Shown here one piece after another: positions 28,512 through 37,050 of a DNA stretch of 64,000 nucleotides; the stretch's first letter is position 1, and every line of letters begins with the position of its first letter. The notes beneath the pieces were generated by a model that was not told the DNA's origin, searched no databases, and saw only the letters and a list, made by a program, of their open reading frames with translations. The position numbers were made by a program, and so were the translations under genes. Source of the stretch: Staphylococcus lugdunensis (lineage in GTDB: Bacteria > Bacillota > Bacilli > Staphylococcales > Staphylococcaceae); contig NZ_PPPV01000012.1 in NCBI RefSeq assembly GCF_002901705.1, forward strand, positions 807,643 to 871,642, read 5' to 3'.

Positions 28512-28877
28512 ATGACATCAACACCTTACGACATTATAGGTCAAGAAGCGCTATACAAGATGATAGATCATTTTTATACTCTCGTAGAACAAGACGACAG
28601 AATTAATCACTTATTTCCTGGAGATTTTCAAGAAACAAGTCGAAAGCAAAAGCAATTCTTAACGCAATTTCTGGGTGGTCCTAATTTATACACAGCTGAA
28701 CATGGACATCCAATGCTTAAGAAGCGACACTTAAGATTTAAAATTACAACATATGAACGTGACGCATGGTTGGAAAATATGTATATAGCAATCCAAGCCG
28801 CACAATTTCCAGCCGGTGTTGGTGAATACTTATATGAGCGACTTCGCTTAACTGCGAACCATATGGTAAATGCTTAA
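28512..28877 (+). CDS. Group II truncated haemoglobin (YjbI/TrHbO)
   Basis: The 121-residue globin shows the truncated haemoglobin pattern: FYTLVEQDDRINHLFPGDF near 20-38, FLTQFLGGPNLYTAEHGHPMLKKRHLRF with the proximal histidine around residue 76, and a C-terminal LTANHM helix. In Bacillus and Listeria-type bacteria, yjbI and yjbH are adjacent and YjbI can oppose protein oxidation by reactive species; a similar role here is inference. It lies 22 bases before yjbH on the same strand. Confidence 0.93.
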   Translation: MTSTPYDIIGQEALYKMIDHFYTLVEQDDRINHLFPGDFQETSRKQKQFLTQFLGGPNLYTAEHGHPMLKKRHLRFKITTYERDAWLENMYIAIQAAQFPAGVGEYLYERLRLTANHMVNA

Positions 28878-28899
28878 CTAGACATTGAAGGTGAAAAAC

Positions 28900-29697
28900 A
28901 TGGCTGAAGAATTAAAATTAATGCACAATGAGAGTCGTGAAGATGCAAATCTGTCACCTGTAAGCAAAATTGAAATCTATTCATTTTTTGACCCATTTGA
29001 CTCAGATTGCTTTAAATTATCTGCATTGATTTCTAAACTTCGAATTGAATATAATCAATACATTAGAATAAGACATATACTAAATCCTTCATTACGCGTC
29101 TTGACCAAATGCCAAGCTCAAAGTACATCAGAGTTTGATAATATTGCTTTAGCTTATAAAGCTGCAGAATTACAAGGTCGGCTCAGAGCTGAACGCTTTA
29201 TACATTTAATGCAAAATGAGATTGTCCCTAAATGCGATATTATTACAGAAGATATGATTTGTAATTGTATTAAAAATGCTGGGCTTGATTATGAAGTGTT
29301 CAAAGAGGATTTACAAACTAGTAAATTAACTGAAAGTCTGAAAGTAGATCTTCATATTGCTAGAGAAATGGAAATTGAACAATCTCCTTCACTTGTATTC
29401 TTCAATGAGAACATTCATGAAGAAGGTCTGAAAGTTGAAGGATTATATCCATACCATATATATACGTATATTATTAACGAATTAATGGGCACTCCGATTG
29501 AAAAGCAACTTCCACCTAAATTGGAAATATATATCCAGAAAAAACAACTTGTCACGATGGAAGAATTATTAACCATTTATGAATGGCCAGAAAAATTGCT
29601 TAATAAAGAATTGAAAAAACTCGTTTTACAACAAAAAATCGAAAAATTATATTATCCTGAAGGACATTTTTGGAAATCTAAAATGCCAAAATTGTAG
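28900..29697 (+). CDS. yjbH: YjbH, ClpXP adaptor for Spx
   Basis: YjbH binds Spx and speeds its degradation by ClpXP, so it restrains the thiol-stress response. The 265-residue protein has a DsbA-like thioredoxin fold, but the CxxC redox motif is reduced to one cysteine in FFDPFDSDCFKL near residue 35. Its C-terminal half ends with a helical LLTIYEWPEKLLNKELKKL segment used for target binding in the family. I begin at ATG 28900, preceded by AAGGTG. The Spx gene is 5 kb away in the same window. A terminator follows. Confidence 0.94.
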   Translation: MAEELKLMHNESREDANLSPVSKIEIYSFFDPFDSDCFKLSALISKLRIEYNQYIRIRHILNPSLRVLTKCQAQSTSEFDNIALAYKAAELQGRLRAERFIHLMQNEIVPKCDIITEDMICNCIKNAGLDYEVFKEDLQTSKLTESLKVDLHIAREMEIEQSPSLVFFNENIHEEGLKVEGLYPYHIYTYIINELMGTPIEKQLPPKLEIYIQKKQLVTMEELLTIYEWPEKLLNKELKKLVLQQKIEKLYYPEGHFWKSKMPKL

Positions 29698-29728
29698 GAG
29701 ATTTTATACTTTATCTACACATATATAA

Positions 29729-29768
29729 AACCACGCATCTAATACTAGTTGATGTGTGGTTTTTGTAT
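29729..29768 (+). terminator. Terminator after yjbH
   Basis: AAACCACGCATC...GATGTGTGGTTTTTG gives a stem with one mismatch and a T tract. Confidence 0.82.
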
Positions 29769-29880
29769 TTACTGATAATAATGTTCGGCTTTTTGCCAAC
29801 AAAGAAATCAATTAACGCCCTGCTACTTTGATAACTCCCATTTCTATACATAAAAATATAATTGTTTTTTAAATACCTTA

Positions 29881-30057
29881 CTGGGGCACGTTTTTGTTGA
29901 AATACTTGGGCATTTCTCTTTGTTGGGGCCCTGTTTCCCCAGCTTGCACATTTCTGTTGAATTTCTTACGGAAATTCTTTGTGCTGGGGCCCCGTTCCCC
30001 AGCTTGCACATTTCTGTTAAATTTCTTACGGAATTTCTTTGTGCTGGGGCCCTGTTC
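29881..30057. repeat. STAR-like repeat array: one partial and two 60-bp tandem units
   Basis: A partial unit ends TTTGTTGGGGCCC (about 29920-29932). It is followed by two units repeating with a period of exactly 60 bp (29938-29997 and 29998-30057), each CCAGCTTGCACATTTCTG...GTGCTGGGGCCC. CCCCAGC and GCTGGGGC within a unit can pair, giving large hairpins. The motif matches the S. aureus STAR element. No gene is present from 29698 to 30129. Short reading frames here are repeat artefacts. Confidence 0.9.
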
Positions 30058-30129
30058 GTTTTTTGTTTGTGTTTTTGGTTGCTTTGTTTGATTTTTTGTG
30101 TCTCGTTTGAATGTTTTGTTTTTGGGTAT

Positions 30130-30228
30130 AAAAAAAACGCCGTGTCTGATTACACGACGCTAAACAAAGGGGATGGGAGAAATTTTTCACTTCAAACAAA
30201 GGGGTATGTTTGTTATGTGATTAATTTC
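30130..30228 (-). ncRNA. rsaE: RsaE (RoxS) regulatory small RNA
   Basis: The minus strand from 30228 reads GAAATTAATCACATAACAAA and continues to two C-rich seeds, ATACCCCTTTG and CTCCCATCCCCTTTG. It ends with the hairpin CGTCGTGTAATCAGACACGGCG and eight T residues. This is essentially the sequence I recall for S. aureus RsaE, about 100 nt, and the locus between pepF and yjbH is the same. RsaE base-pairs with ribosome-binding sites of TCA-cycle, folate and peptide-uptake mRNAs and lowers their translation. A promoter with TTGAAA, 17 bp and TATATT lies just upstream. Confidence 0.96.
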
Positions 30229-30235
30229 ATGTTCA

Positions 30236-30308
30236 TAATATAACACGCACAACAAGGTGTTTCAATAAGAAATTCTTGTTTCATTCAATTTGTCACAAAC
30301 TTGACAAA
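30236..30308 (-). promoter_or_regulatory. RsaE promoter with upstream inverted repeat
   Basis: On the minus strand TTGAAA and TATATT are 17 bp apart, with TATATT about eight bases before the RNA start. About 20-40 bp further upstream lies TTTGTCA-AGTTTG-TGACAAA (30289-30308), a perfect 7-bp inverted repeat. RsaE/RoxS transcription is known to respond to SrrAB/ResDE and Rex. Which regulator uses this dyad is not decided by sequence. Confidence 0.72.
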
Positions 30309-30343
30309 TTGTAAGCGTGACCAATACGAACATTCACCACAGC

Positions 30344-32152
30344 CTATGCTTTTATTAATTTTTCAAATGCATCTAATTTTTGTTCAAATACTTCACATGC
30401 TTGTTCGATTGGTTTTGGTGAAGTCATGTCAACACCGGCATTTTTCAATATTTCAATTGGATAATTTGAACTACCTTTTTTCAAGAATTCATTGATATAG
30501 CGTTCTACGGCCGGTTTACCTTCTGTCAATATTTGATGACTTAAACTTTGAGCGGCACTATAACCTGTTGCATATTGATAAACATAATAATTCATATAGA
30601 AATGTGGAATTCTAGACCATTCTTTACTGATATCTTCATCTGTTTCCACAGTTTCTCCAAAATATTGTTTATTTAAAGCTGCATATTCTTCGTTCATGCG
30701 AGTAGGTGTCAATGGTTCTCCCGCTTCTTCAATTTGATGAATCTTGTGTTCAAATTCTGCAAACATCGTTTGACGGAATAATGTTGCTCTAAAACGTTCT
30801 AACTCTTGGTTTAATAATAGTAAACGACGTTCGTCATCAAGATGCTTATCCATATAATCACTTAAAAGCGCTTCATTACATGTAGAAGCAACTTCTGCCA
30901 CAAATATTGAGTAATCACTCGCATTTGAAGGTTGATTTTGTCGACTAAAATAACTATGAGCTGAATGTCCAAATTCATGAATTAATGTATACAAATCCGA
31001 TATAGTATCAGACCAGTTTAATAAAATAAACGGATTCGTCAAATGCGCACCTGAAGAGTAGCCACCTGAACGTTTACCTTTATTTTCATATACGTCTACC
31101 CAACGATTTTCTAAGCCTTCTTTGACGACATTTAAATATTCTTCGCCCATAGGTTCTAGTGCTTTAAGCATCCATGATTTCGCTTCTTCATAAGGCATTT
31201 CAAATTTAATATCTTTTACTAATGGTGTATATAAGTCGTACATTTTCAAGTCATCTAAACCTAGTAATTCTTGACGTAATTTAGTGTATCTGTGTAATAA
31301 CGGTAAATATTTGTGAACTGTATCCACTAAATTGTCATAGACTTCTTCTGGAATATGATTGTTACTTAATGCACGTTGACGTGCAGATTTATAATGATGC
31401 GTTCTTGCATTAAATACATTCTTTTTCACTTCACCAGCTAATGTTGCGCCTAACATATTATTATGAGAACCATATGCTTTATAGACATTTTTATATGCTG
31501 ATTCACGCAACTTCCGGTCATCTGACTCTAGATATTTAATAAATGTACCTTGTGTTAATGGGTGTGTATTACCATCTTTATCAATTGCATCTTCAAATTC
31601 CAAATCTGCATTTGAAAACATACCATAGACATTTGACGGTGTTGATAATGCATCTTGAGCTTCAGTTAATAATTTTTCCGTATCTGCATCTAAAATATGT
31701 TCACGCTTTTCATTGATTAATTTTAAATCAAACGCGTATCGCTTTAAATTATCATTTTCATCGATGAACGTTTGAAGTTTAACTTCATCAATTTGTAAAA
31801 TTTCAGGAATTAAAAAGCTCCAAGCTGAGCTAAACTTAATAATTAATTGATGCGCACGTGACTCGAAACCAGTATATTTATCATTGGCAGTATCTTGGTC
31901 CTGTTTTAAATGGGCATAAACATATACTTTTTCAAGTTGACTTCCTAGTTCATCTTCAAAGGCCAAAGCCTCATATAATGTTTGTGCATTATCACCAAGA
32001 TGTCCTTGATATCGTTGCTCTTCTCCAATTTTATTTTCAACTGATTTAAACGCTTGTTCGAACGCTTCATCACTTTCAAAAATAGTAGTTAAATCCCAAG
32101 TATATTGAGGATATTGTTGTTCTTGTTCTTCGCGAGTTAGTTGTTGACTCAT
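30344..32152 (-). CDS. pepF: Oligoendopeptidase F
   Basis: PepF is a cytoplasmic M3B zinc peptidase that cuts oligopeptides, completing degradation of imported or proteasome-like fragments. The 602-residue protein has the HEFGHSAHSYF zinc motif (HExxH, around residue 388) with a downstream glutamate in FVAEVASTCNEALL. The usual M3 helical N-terminal half precedes it. Length is typical. It is next to rsaE, and the opp peptide importer is 5 kb away, so peptide uptake and breakdown genes are grouped, though not in one operon. AGGAGG precedes its ATG. Confidence 0.95.
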   Translation of the reverse strand: MSQQLTREEQEQQYPQYTWDLTTIFESDEAFEQAFKSVENKIGEEQRYQGHLGDNAQTLYEALAFEDELGSQLEKVYVYAHLKQDQDTANDKYTGFESRAHQLIIKFSSAWSFLIPEILQIDEVKLQTFIDENDNLKRYAFDLKLINEKREHILDADTEKLLTEAQDALSTPSNVYGMFSNADLEFEDAIDKDGNTHPLTQGTFIKYLESDDRKLRESAYKNVYKAYGSHNNMLGATLAGEVKKNVFNARTHHYKSARQRALSNNHIPEEVYDNLVDTVHKYLPLLHRYTKLRQELLGLDDLKMYDLYTPLVKDIKFEMPYEEAKSWMLKALEPMGEEYLNVVKEGLENRWVDVYENKGKRSGGYSSGAHLTNPFILLNWSDTISDLYTLIHEFGHSAHSYFSRQNQPSNASDYSIFVAEVASTCNEALLSDYMDKHLDDERRLLLLNQELERFRATLFRQTMFAEFEHKIHQIEEAGEPLTPTRMNEEYAALNKQYFGETVETDEDISKEWSRIPHFYMNYYVYQYATGYSAAQSLSHQILTEGKPAVERYINEFLKKGSSNYPIEILKNAGVDMTSPKPIEQACEVFEQKLDAFEKLIKA

Positions 32153-32203
32153 TATATATACCTCCTTGTGAATGTGATATTTCTAATTTTCTCACGTTCT
32201 AGC

Positions 32204-33175
32204 TTATTTTGCACGTTTAAACATCGAATCAAATGTTTGTTTATATTGTGTAATTAACATGTTTAAAATATCTTCCTCTGTTGCATTCGAAAAAAGTAAA
32301 TTCCTAAATTTAACGCTTGATTTAAAGGAATTAAAGTTAATTTTATGTGCTAAATACAACAATAACTGTGCTTGCCATGCGATTGGATGAGAATTGATAT
32401 AAATTTGATTGGGAAAAATATAACCTAAAAATTGAGTAGCTTGATCATCTGATAGTCGTAATTGATATATTGCACTTAAAGTTGGTTCTAAAACTGAATT
32501 TTGTCTTCGACATTGTTGAATATAATATTTTATATGATGATTAGCTAATTTAAAGGAAACTGACGGGCATGGTGATTGTAACTTTAATATATTAAGTGGA
32601 GAAGTCTGTGTTTTCCTTGCACTAAAGCGCTTGCCTCCAAGATGTTGAATGTGATGATAACAATAAAATGACTTTTCTCTATCATCCCATTCATAAAGTG
32701 TGCGCTGTTCTGGATGGATAAAACTACTTTGAAACTGTGTTAGAGTCAATTGATTTCGGCTAAATTGTAGACCTTGAAGCAACCAAATTACATGCTTTCC
32801 TACAGACATTAATCCTTTTGTACGCTGCTTTATGATATTAAATGGAATTGTAGAAAGTTGTAATTCAATAACAAATTTGTCATTTATTAAAAGATCAGGG
32901 TATTGCTGAATATCAGTTAAAAAAGGTTCTATTTCTACCTTCTGTCCATGCAAAAGATATGATTGAGCAATGTGATATTTCATTTGATAATGTAATTGTG
33001 ATTCTCCTTTAGCATGTATACATAAACTGTGGGAACGATGGGCAAAATGTGCCTTGACTTTATAACCTCTCTTTAAAATCACTAACTCCCTACAGCTGGG
33101 ACAGTAATAATGCTCGGAATTCATTGCGTCTACTGCCTTTATCAGTTGTCTTTTGTTATTAAATGCACTTAACAA
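32204..33175 (-). CDS. coiA: CoiA-like competence protein
   Basis: This 323-residue protein resembles CoiA. It has an N-terminal zinc-ribbon-like YYCPSCRELVILKRGYKVKAHFAH segment (residues 19-42) followed by a nuclease-like region with IEIEPFL...YPDLLINDKFVIELQLS, where D and E-x-Q match a PD-(D/E)XK core. CoiA is induced in streptococcal and Bacillus competence and promotes recombination of imported DNA. It lies between mecA and pepF on the same strand, the usual Firmicutes order. In staphylococci the gene is present though competence is cryptic. Confidence 0.87.
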   Translation of the reverse strand: MLSAFNNKRQLIKAVDAMNSEHYYCPSCRELVILKRGYKVKAHFAHRSHSLCIHAKGESQLHYQMKYHIAQSYLLHGQKVEIEPFLTDIQQYPDLLINDKFVIELQLSTIPFNIIKQRTKGLMSVGKHVIWLLQGLQFSRNQLTLTQFQSSFIHPEQRTLYEWDDREKSFYCYHHIQHLGGKRFSARKTQTSPLNILKLQSPCPSVSFKLANHHIKYYIQQCRRQNSVLEPTLSAIYQLRLSDDQATQFLGYIFPNQIYINSHPIAWQAQLLLYLAHKINFNSFKSSVKFRNLLFSNATEEDILNMLITQYKQTFDSMFKRAK

Positions 33176-33224
33176 ATGTCAACACCTCATAAATATTAAA
33201 CGTACATTATCTTCAAATTACTTC

Positions 33225-33259
33225 AACAAAAAAACCAAGACACGCTAACGTATCTTGGT
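33225..33259 (-). terminator. Terminator of mecA
   Basis: On the minus strand CCAAGATACG-TTAG-CGTGTCTTGG is followed by TTTTTTTG. Confidence 0.9.
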
Positions 33260-33275
33260 AACTTATAACAACTCA

Positions 33276-34007
33276 TTATTCAGCTGTATCTGGAAAATAA
33301 CGACGTACTTGAGCAGTTACATTGTAACTCATAATAATTTTTCCATAATCATCTAAATATACTTCAGTCTTATCAGTAGGATAAGCATATTCTAATAATT
33401 GACTATAAAAATCATTGATGTCTTCTTGTTCAACCTTCTCATCGAAGTGAACTGCATAATAGTAATTAGAATCAAGCATATAAAGCAAGTCTTCATATGA
33501 GTCAGTCGCTTGATTATGATGATAAGCATAATCAATCACATGTTCCAAATCATCAAATTTAACAATAATTGTTCTCATATTGGCACGTTGACTTTGGACC
33601 GTATCTGATTTATTAGTAGATTTATTATTGGCACGTTGTTCAAACATATCGTCTGCTTTTTGGTCTTTATCTAACGCACTAGCTGCAAGTAATTCATTTA
33701 ACTGCTGGTCAAATTGATCATTTGCATCATCGTCAGACATGTTCATAGCTTTATCCATGGCTTCATCATTTTTAGATTTTGAAATAAGTACTTCTACACC
33801 TTTTTCAAATGCATGCACTTGAATCCACAATGGACCTTCGACCACAAATTCTTCTTCTTGATTAATTTCATCCATCATTGACCAAAAGAATTCTTCTCCG
33901 CGTTTACGGTTTGTCCATAAATCTTCACGACTAAAACCTCTAGCCTCAATATCACTATAAGTTATAAACAATTTAACAGTTGTTTCATCTACGCGTTCTA
34001 TTCTCAT
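33276..34007 (-). CDS. mecA: Adaptor protein MecA
   Basis: MecA recruits substrates such as ComK to the ClpC unfoldase and triggers ClpC assembly. The 243-residue protein has the N-terminal substrate-binding domain (MRIERVDETTVKLFITYSDIEARGF... with WTNRKRGEEFFWSMM), a long acidic/asparagine-rich linker at about 85-140, and the C-terminal ClpC-binding domain with VKFDDLEHVIDYA and VHFDEKVEQEDINDFYSQLLEYA. This is the Clp adaptor, not the penicillin-binding protein also called mecA. ComK, its classical target, is encoded at 296-865. It has its own terminator. Confidence 0.95.
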   Translation of the reverse strand: MRIERVDETTVKLFITYSDIEARGFSREDLWTNRKRGEEFFWSMMDEINQEEEFVVEGPLWIQVHAFEKGVEVLISKSKNDEAMDKAMNMSDDDANDQFDQQLNELLAASALDKDQKADDMFEQRANNKSTNKSDTVQSQRANMRTIIVKFDDLEHVIDYAYHHNQATDSYEDLLYMLDSNYYYAVHFDEKVEQEDINDFYSQLLEYAYPTDKTEVYLDDYGKIIMSYNVTAQVRRYFPDTAE

Positions 34008-34141
34008 ATCATCTCACTCCTTACAGTCGATGAATCGTAATCATATTGTATTAAAACGTCTGTAAAAATACAATTGATTTGTTCTGAATGATCAAAGCCT
34101 CACTATCGATTCCCTATAATAACACATTCCCTAATTTAAGT

Positions 34142-34174
34142 ACAAAAAACAGCACTACGTCACGCAGCGCTGTT
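34142..34174 (-). terminator. Terminator of spxA
   Basis: On the minus strand ACAGCGCTGCGTGACGTAGTGCTGT forms an imperfect hairpin ahead of TTTTTTGT. Confidence 0.83.
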
Positions 34175-34227
34175 GTACATTTAAAATATCATAATTAACA
34201 CTTTGATAAGTTAAGACCGTTTAAATA

Positions 34228-34623
34228 TTAATCTACTAAACGTTGAGCTTCTTTCAATTGGAAAGTACGAACTTTTCTTGGTAAGAAACGTCTAATTTCA
34301 TCTTCGTTATAACCCACTTGTAATCGTTTGTCATCTAAAATAATTGGGCGACGTAACAATCCAGGATTATCTTGAATAATAGAATATAAATCTTGTAATG
34401 GTAAAGAATCGATATCTACATTCAATTTTTGGTATGTTTTTGAACGAGTAGAAATAATTTCGTCTGTTCCATCTTCAGTCATTTTTAAAATTTGTTTAAT
34501 TTCATCAATTGTTAAATGTTCAGAAAAAATATTACGCTCCGTATATGGAATGTCATGTTCTTGTAACCATGCTTTCGCTTTACGGCAAGATGTGCAACTT
34601 GGTGAAGTAAATAATGTTACCAT
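34228..34623 (-). CDS. spxA: Spx, thiol-stress transcriptional regulator
   Basis: Spx binds the RNA polymerase alpha C-terminal domain and reprogrammes transcription under disulfide stress. The 131-residue protein is an ArsC-like fold with the redox switch CTSC at residues 10-13, [13 protein letters not shown], and the RRPIILDD segment near 91. I start at ATG 34623 with AGGAGAG upstream. The three-residue extension to 34632 is unlikely. Its turnover depends on YjbH (28900-29697). On the minus strand TATAAT at 34722-34727 is a candidate -10 box for one of its promoters. Confidence 0.96.
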   Translation of the reverse strand: MVTLFTSPSCTSCRKAKAWLQEHDIPYTERNIFSEHLTIDEIKQILKMTEDGTDEIISTRSKTYQKLNVDIDSLPLQDLYSIIQDNPGLLRRPIILDDKRLQVGYNEDEIRRFLPRKVRTFQLKEAQRLVD

Positions 34624-34895
34624 ACATCTCACTCTCCTATAGAATGAATATTATTCATTGATTTTATAATTTAATGATTAAGATATTGCACTTTTTTATC
34701 TCTCTTAATCTTACAATACTTATTATAGACATCTAACATTAAAATTAAATGAGAAAATCCTCATTTTTCTGAGAAATCTTTAAATTCTTTCAATATGCCG
34801 AAACGTCTTATAAATCAGGTACGTACATAGTTTAACATAACTTTCATTTTAAAGAAATACTGTTATAATAGTTAAAAACGAAATTATTATTTTAG

Positions 34896-35900
<1,005 letters not shown>

Positions 35901-35943
35901 TAACTAAATATAACGTACCCGCTTCAAAGTATTTGAAAACAAT

Positions 35944-35997
35944 CTTGCCGGAGAGAGACTACGAATTCATAATGAATTCGTAGTCCCTCTCCCTTTT
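35944..35997. repeat. Dispersed hairpin repeat, copy 5 (short form), likely terminator of trpS
   Basis: GGAGAGAGACTACGAATTC-ATAAT-GAATTCGTAGTCCCTCTCC is a long nearly perfect stem followed by CTTTTATTTTT, and preceded by the CTTGCCG link seen in the other copies. Confidence 0.87.
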
Positions 35998-36086
35998 ATT
36001 TTTCATTAAATAGCCATAACCTTTATCAAATTAACGTGATAAAATTTGATTAATAGTAATTATCATTAAGGAGCTGGCTATACATC

Positions 36087-36842
36087 ATGTCAAAAGAACC
36101 TGGACACACTTTTTTAGCAAAATTAGGTAAAACACGCTTACGCCCCGGAGGTAAAAAAGCAACAGACTGGTTAATTACTCAAGGACAATTTAGTTATAAA
36201 AAACAAGTGTTAGAAGTAGCTTGTAATATGTGTACGACCTCCATTTATTTAGCCAAAACATATCAATGCCACATTACAGCCGTAGATTTAAATAAAAAAG
36301 CACTTGATAAAGGTCGTTTAAATGTTAAAAAAGCTCATTTAGAACATCTCATACAGCTACAGCAAGCAAATGCTATCCGCCTTCCTTTCGAAGATAATCA
36401 ATTCGATATTGTTTTAAATGAAGCGATGCTTACCATGTTACCAATGAAAGCAAAACAACAAGCAGTAGCAGAATACTTTCGAGTGCTAAAACCAGGAGGT
36501 ATATTACTCACTCAAGATGTTGCTGTTATGAATGATGATAAGGAAAAAGAAGTAATTCAACACCTATCGTCTGCAATCAATGTCAATGTAACACCGCTTA
36601 CACCAGAGCATTGGACACAACTTTACAAAGAAGCTGGATTTAGTAGCGTACATAATCACTATGGACCTATGACATTAATGACACCAAAAGGTATGATTTA
36701 TGACGAAGGTATATTTGGTGCAATTAAAATAATTAAAAATGCACTAAAAAAAGACAATCGCTCTATGTTTAAACGCATGTTTATCACATTTAAAAATCAT
36801 AAATCAGATTTAAATTACATCGTAAATGCAGCCACCAAATAA
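36087..36842 (+). CDS. Class I SAM-dependent methyltransferase
   Basis: The 251-residue protein has a Rossmann methyltransferase core: VLEVACNMCTTSIYLA (motif I, about residues 37-52, with an unusual ACNMC in place of glycine-rich GxGxG), ITAVDLNKKAL (motif II), DIVLNEAMLTML and FRVLKPGGILLTQD. The altered motif I is a point of interest, because the glycines that hold SAM are partly replaced. The acceptor is unknown. GGAGCTGG precedes the ATG. It stands alone between a repeat/terminator and the bidirectional terminator shared with oppA. Confidence 0.83.
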   Translation: MSKEPGHTFLAKLGKTRLRPGGKKATDWLITQGQFSYKKQVLEVACNMCTTSIYLAKTYQCHITAVDLNKKALDKGRLNVKKAHLEHLIQLQQANAIRLPFEDNQFDIVLNEAMLTMLPMKAKQQAVAEYFRVLKPGGILLTQDVAVMNDDKEKEVIQHLSSAINVNVTPLTPEHWTQLYKEAGFSSVHNHYGPMTLMTPKGMIYDEGIFGAIKIIKNALKKDNRSMFKRMFITFKNHKSDLNYIVNAATK

Positions 36843-36942
36843 GTTATTTGTTGAATTAGCAAGTGAAATTTATAACAAAGAACAAATAAGATATAATAGC
36901 CTTTTAAAACCTGGCATTACAGCTAATAATGTAATTAATATG

Positions 36943-36985
36943 AAAAAGGCGATAATTTAGTCATTAGGACTATTCTCGCCTTTAT
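36943..36985. terminator. Bidirectional terminator between the methyltransferase and oppA
   Basis: AAAGGCGATAAT...AGTCATTAGGACT...TCTCGCCTTT is an imperfect hairpin. On the minus strand it is followed by TTTTTCAT, so it serves oppA best. Confidence 0.8.
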
Positions 36986-37050
36986 CATATTAATTTCACA
37001 ACTTTTCCTAGTAGAACTTCAATTTATAGGTAATGATAGGTAACTATTAT

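Noticed and set aside
29894..30243. Two overlapping plus-strand frames of 65 and 107 residues
   Set aside because: They are repeats of the STAR array and antisense to RsaE. Their peptides are internally repetitive and have no ribosome site.
33276..34007. Methicillin resistance gene mecA
   Set aside because: Sequence is the 243-residue Clp adaptor MecA, not the penicillin-binding protein 2a of about 670 residues.
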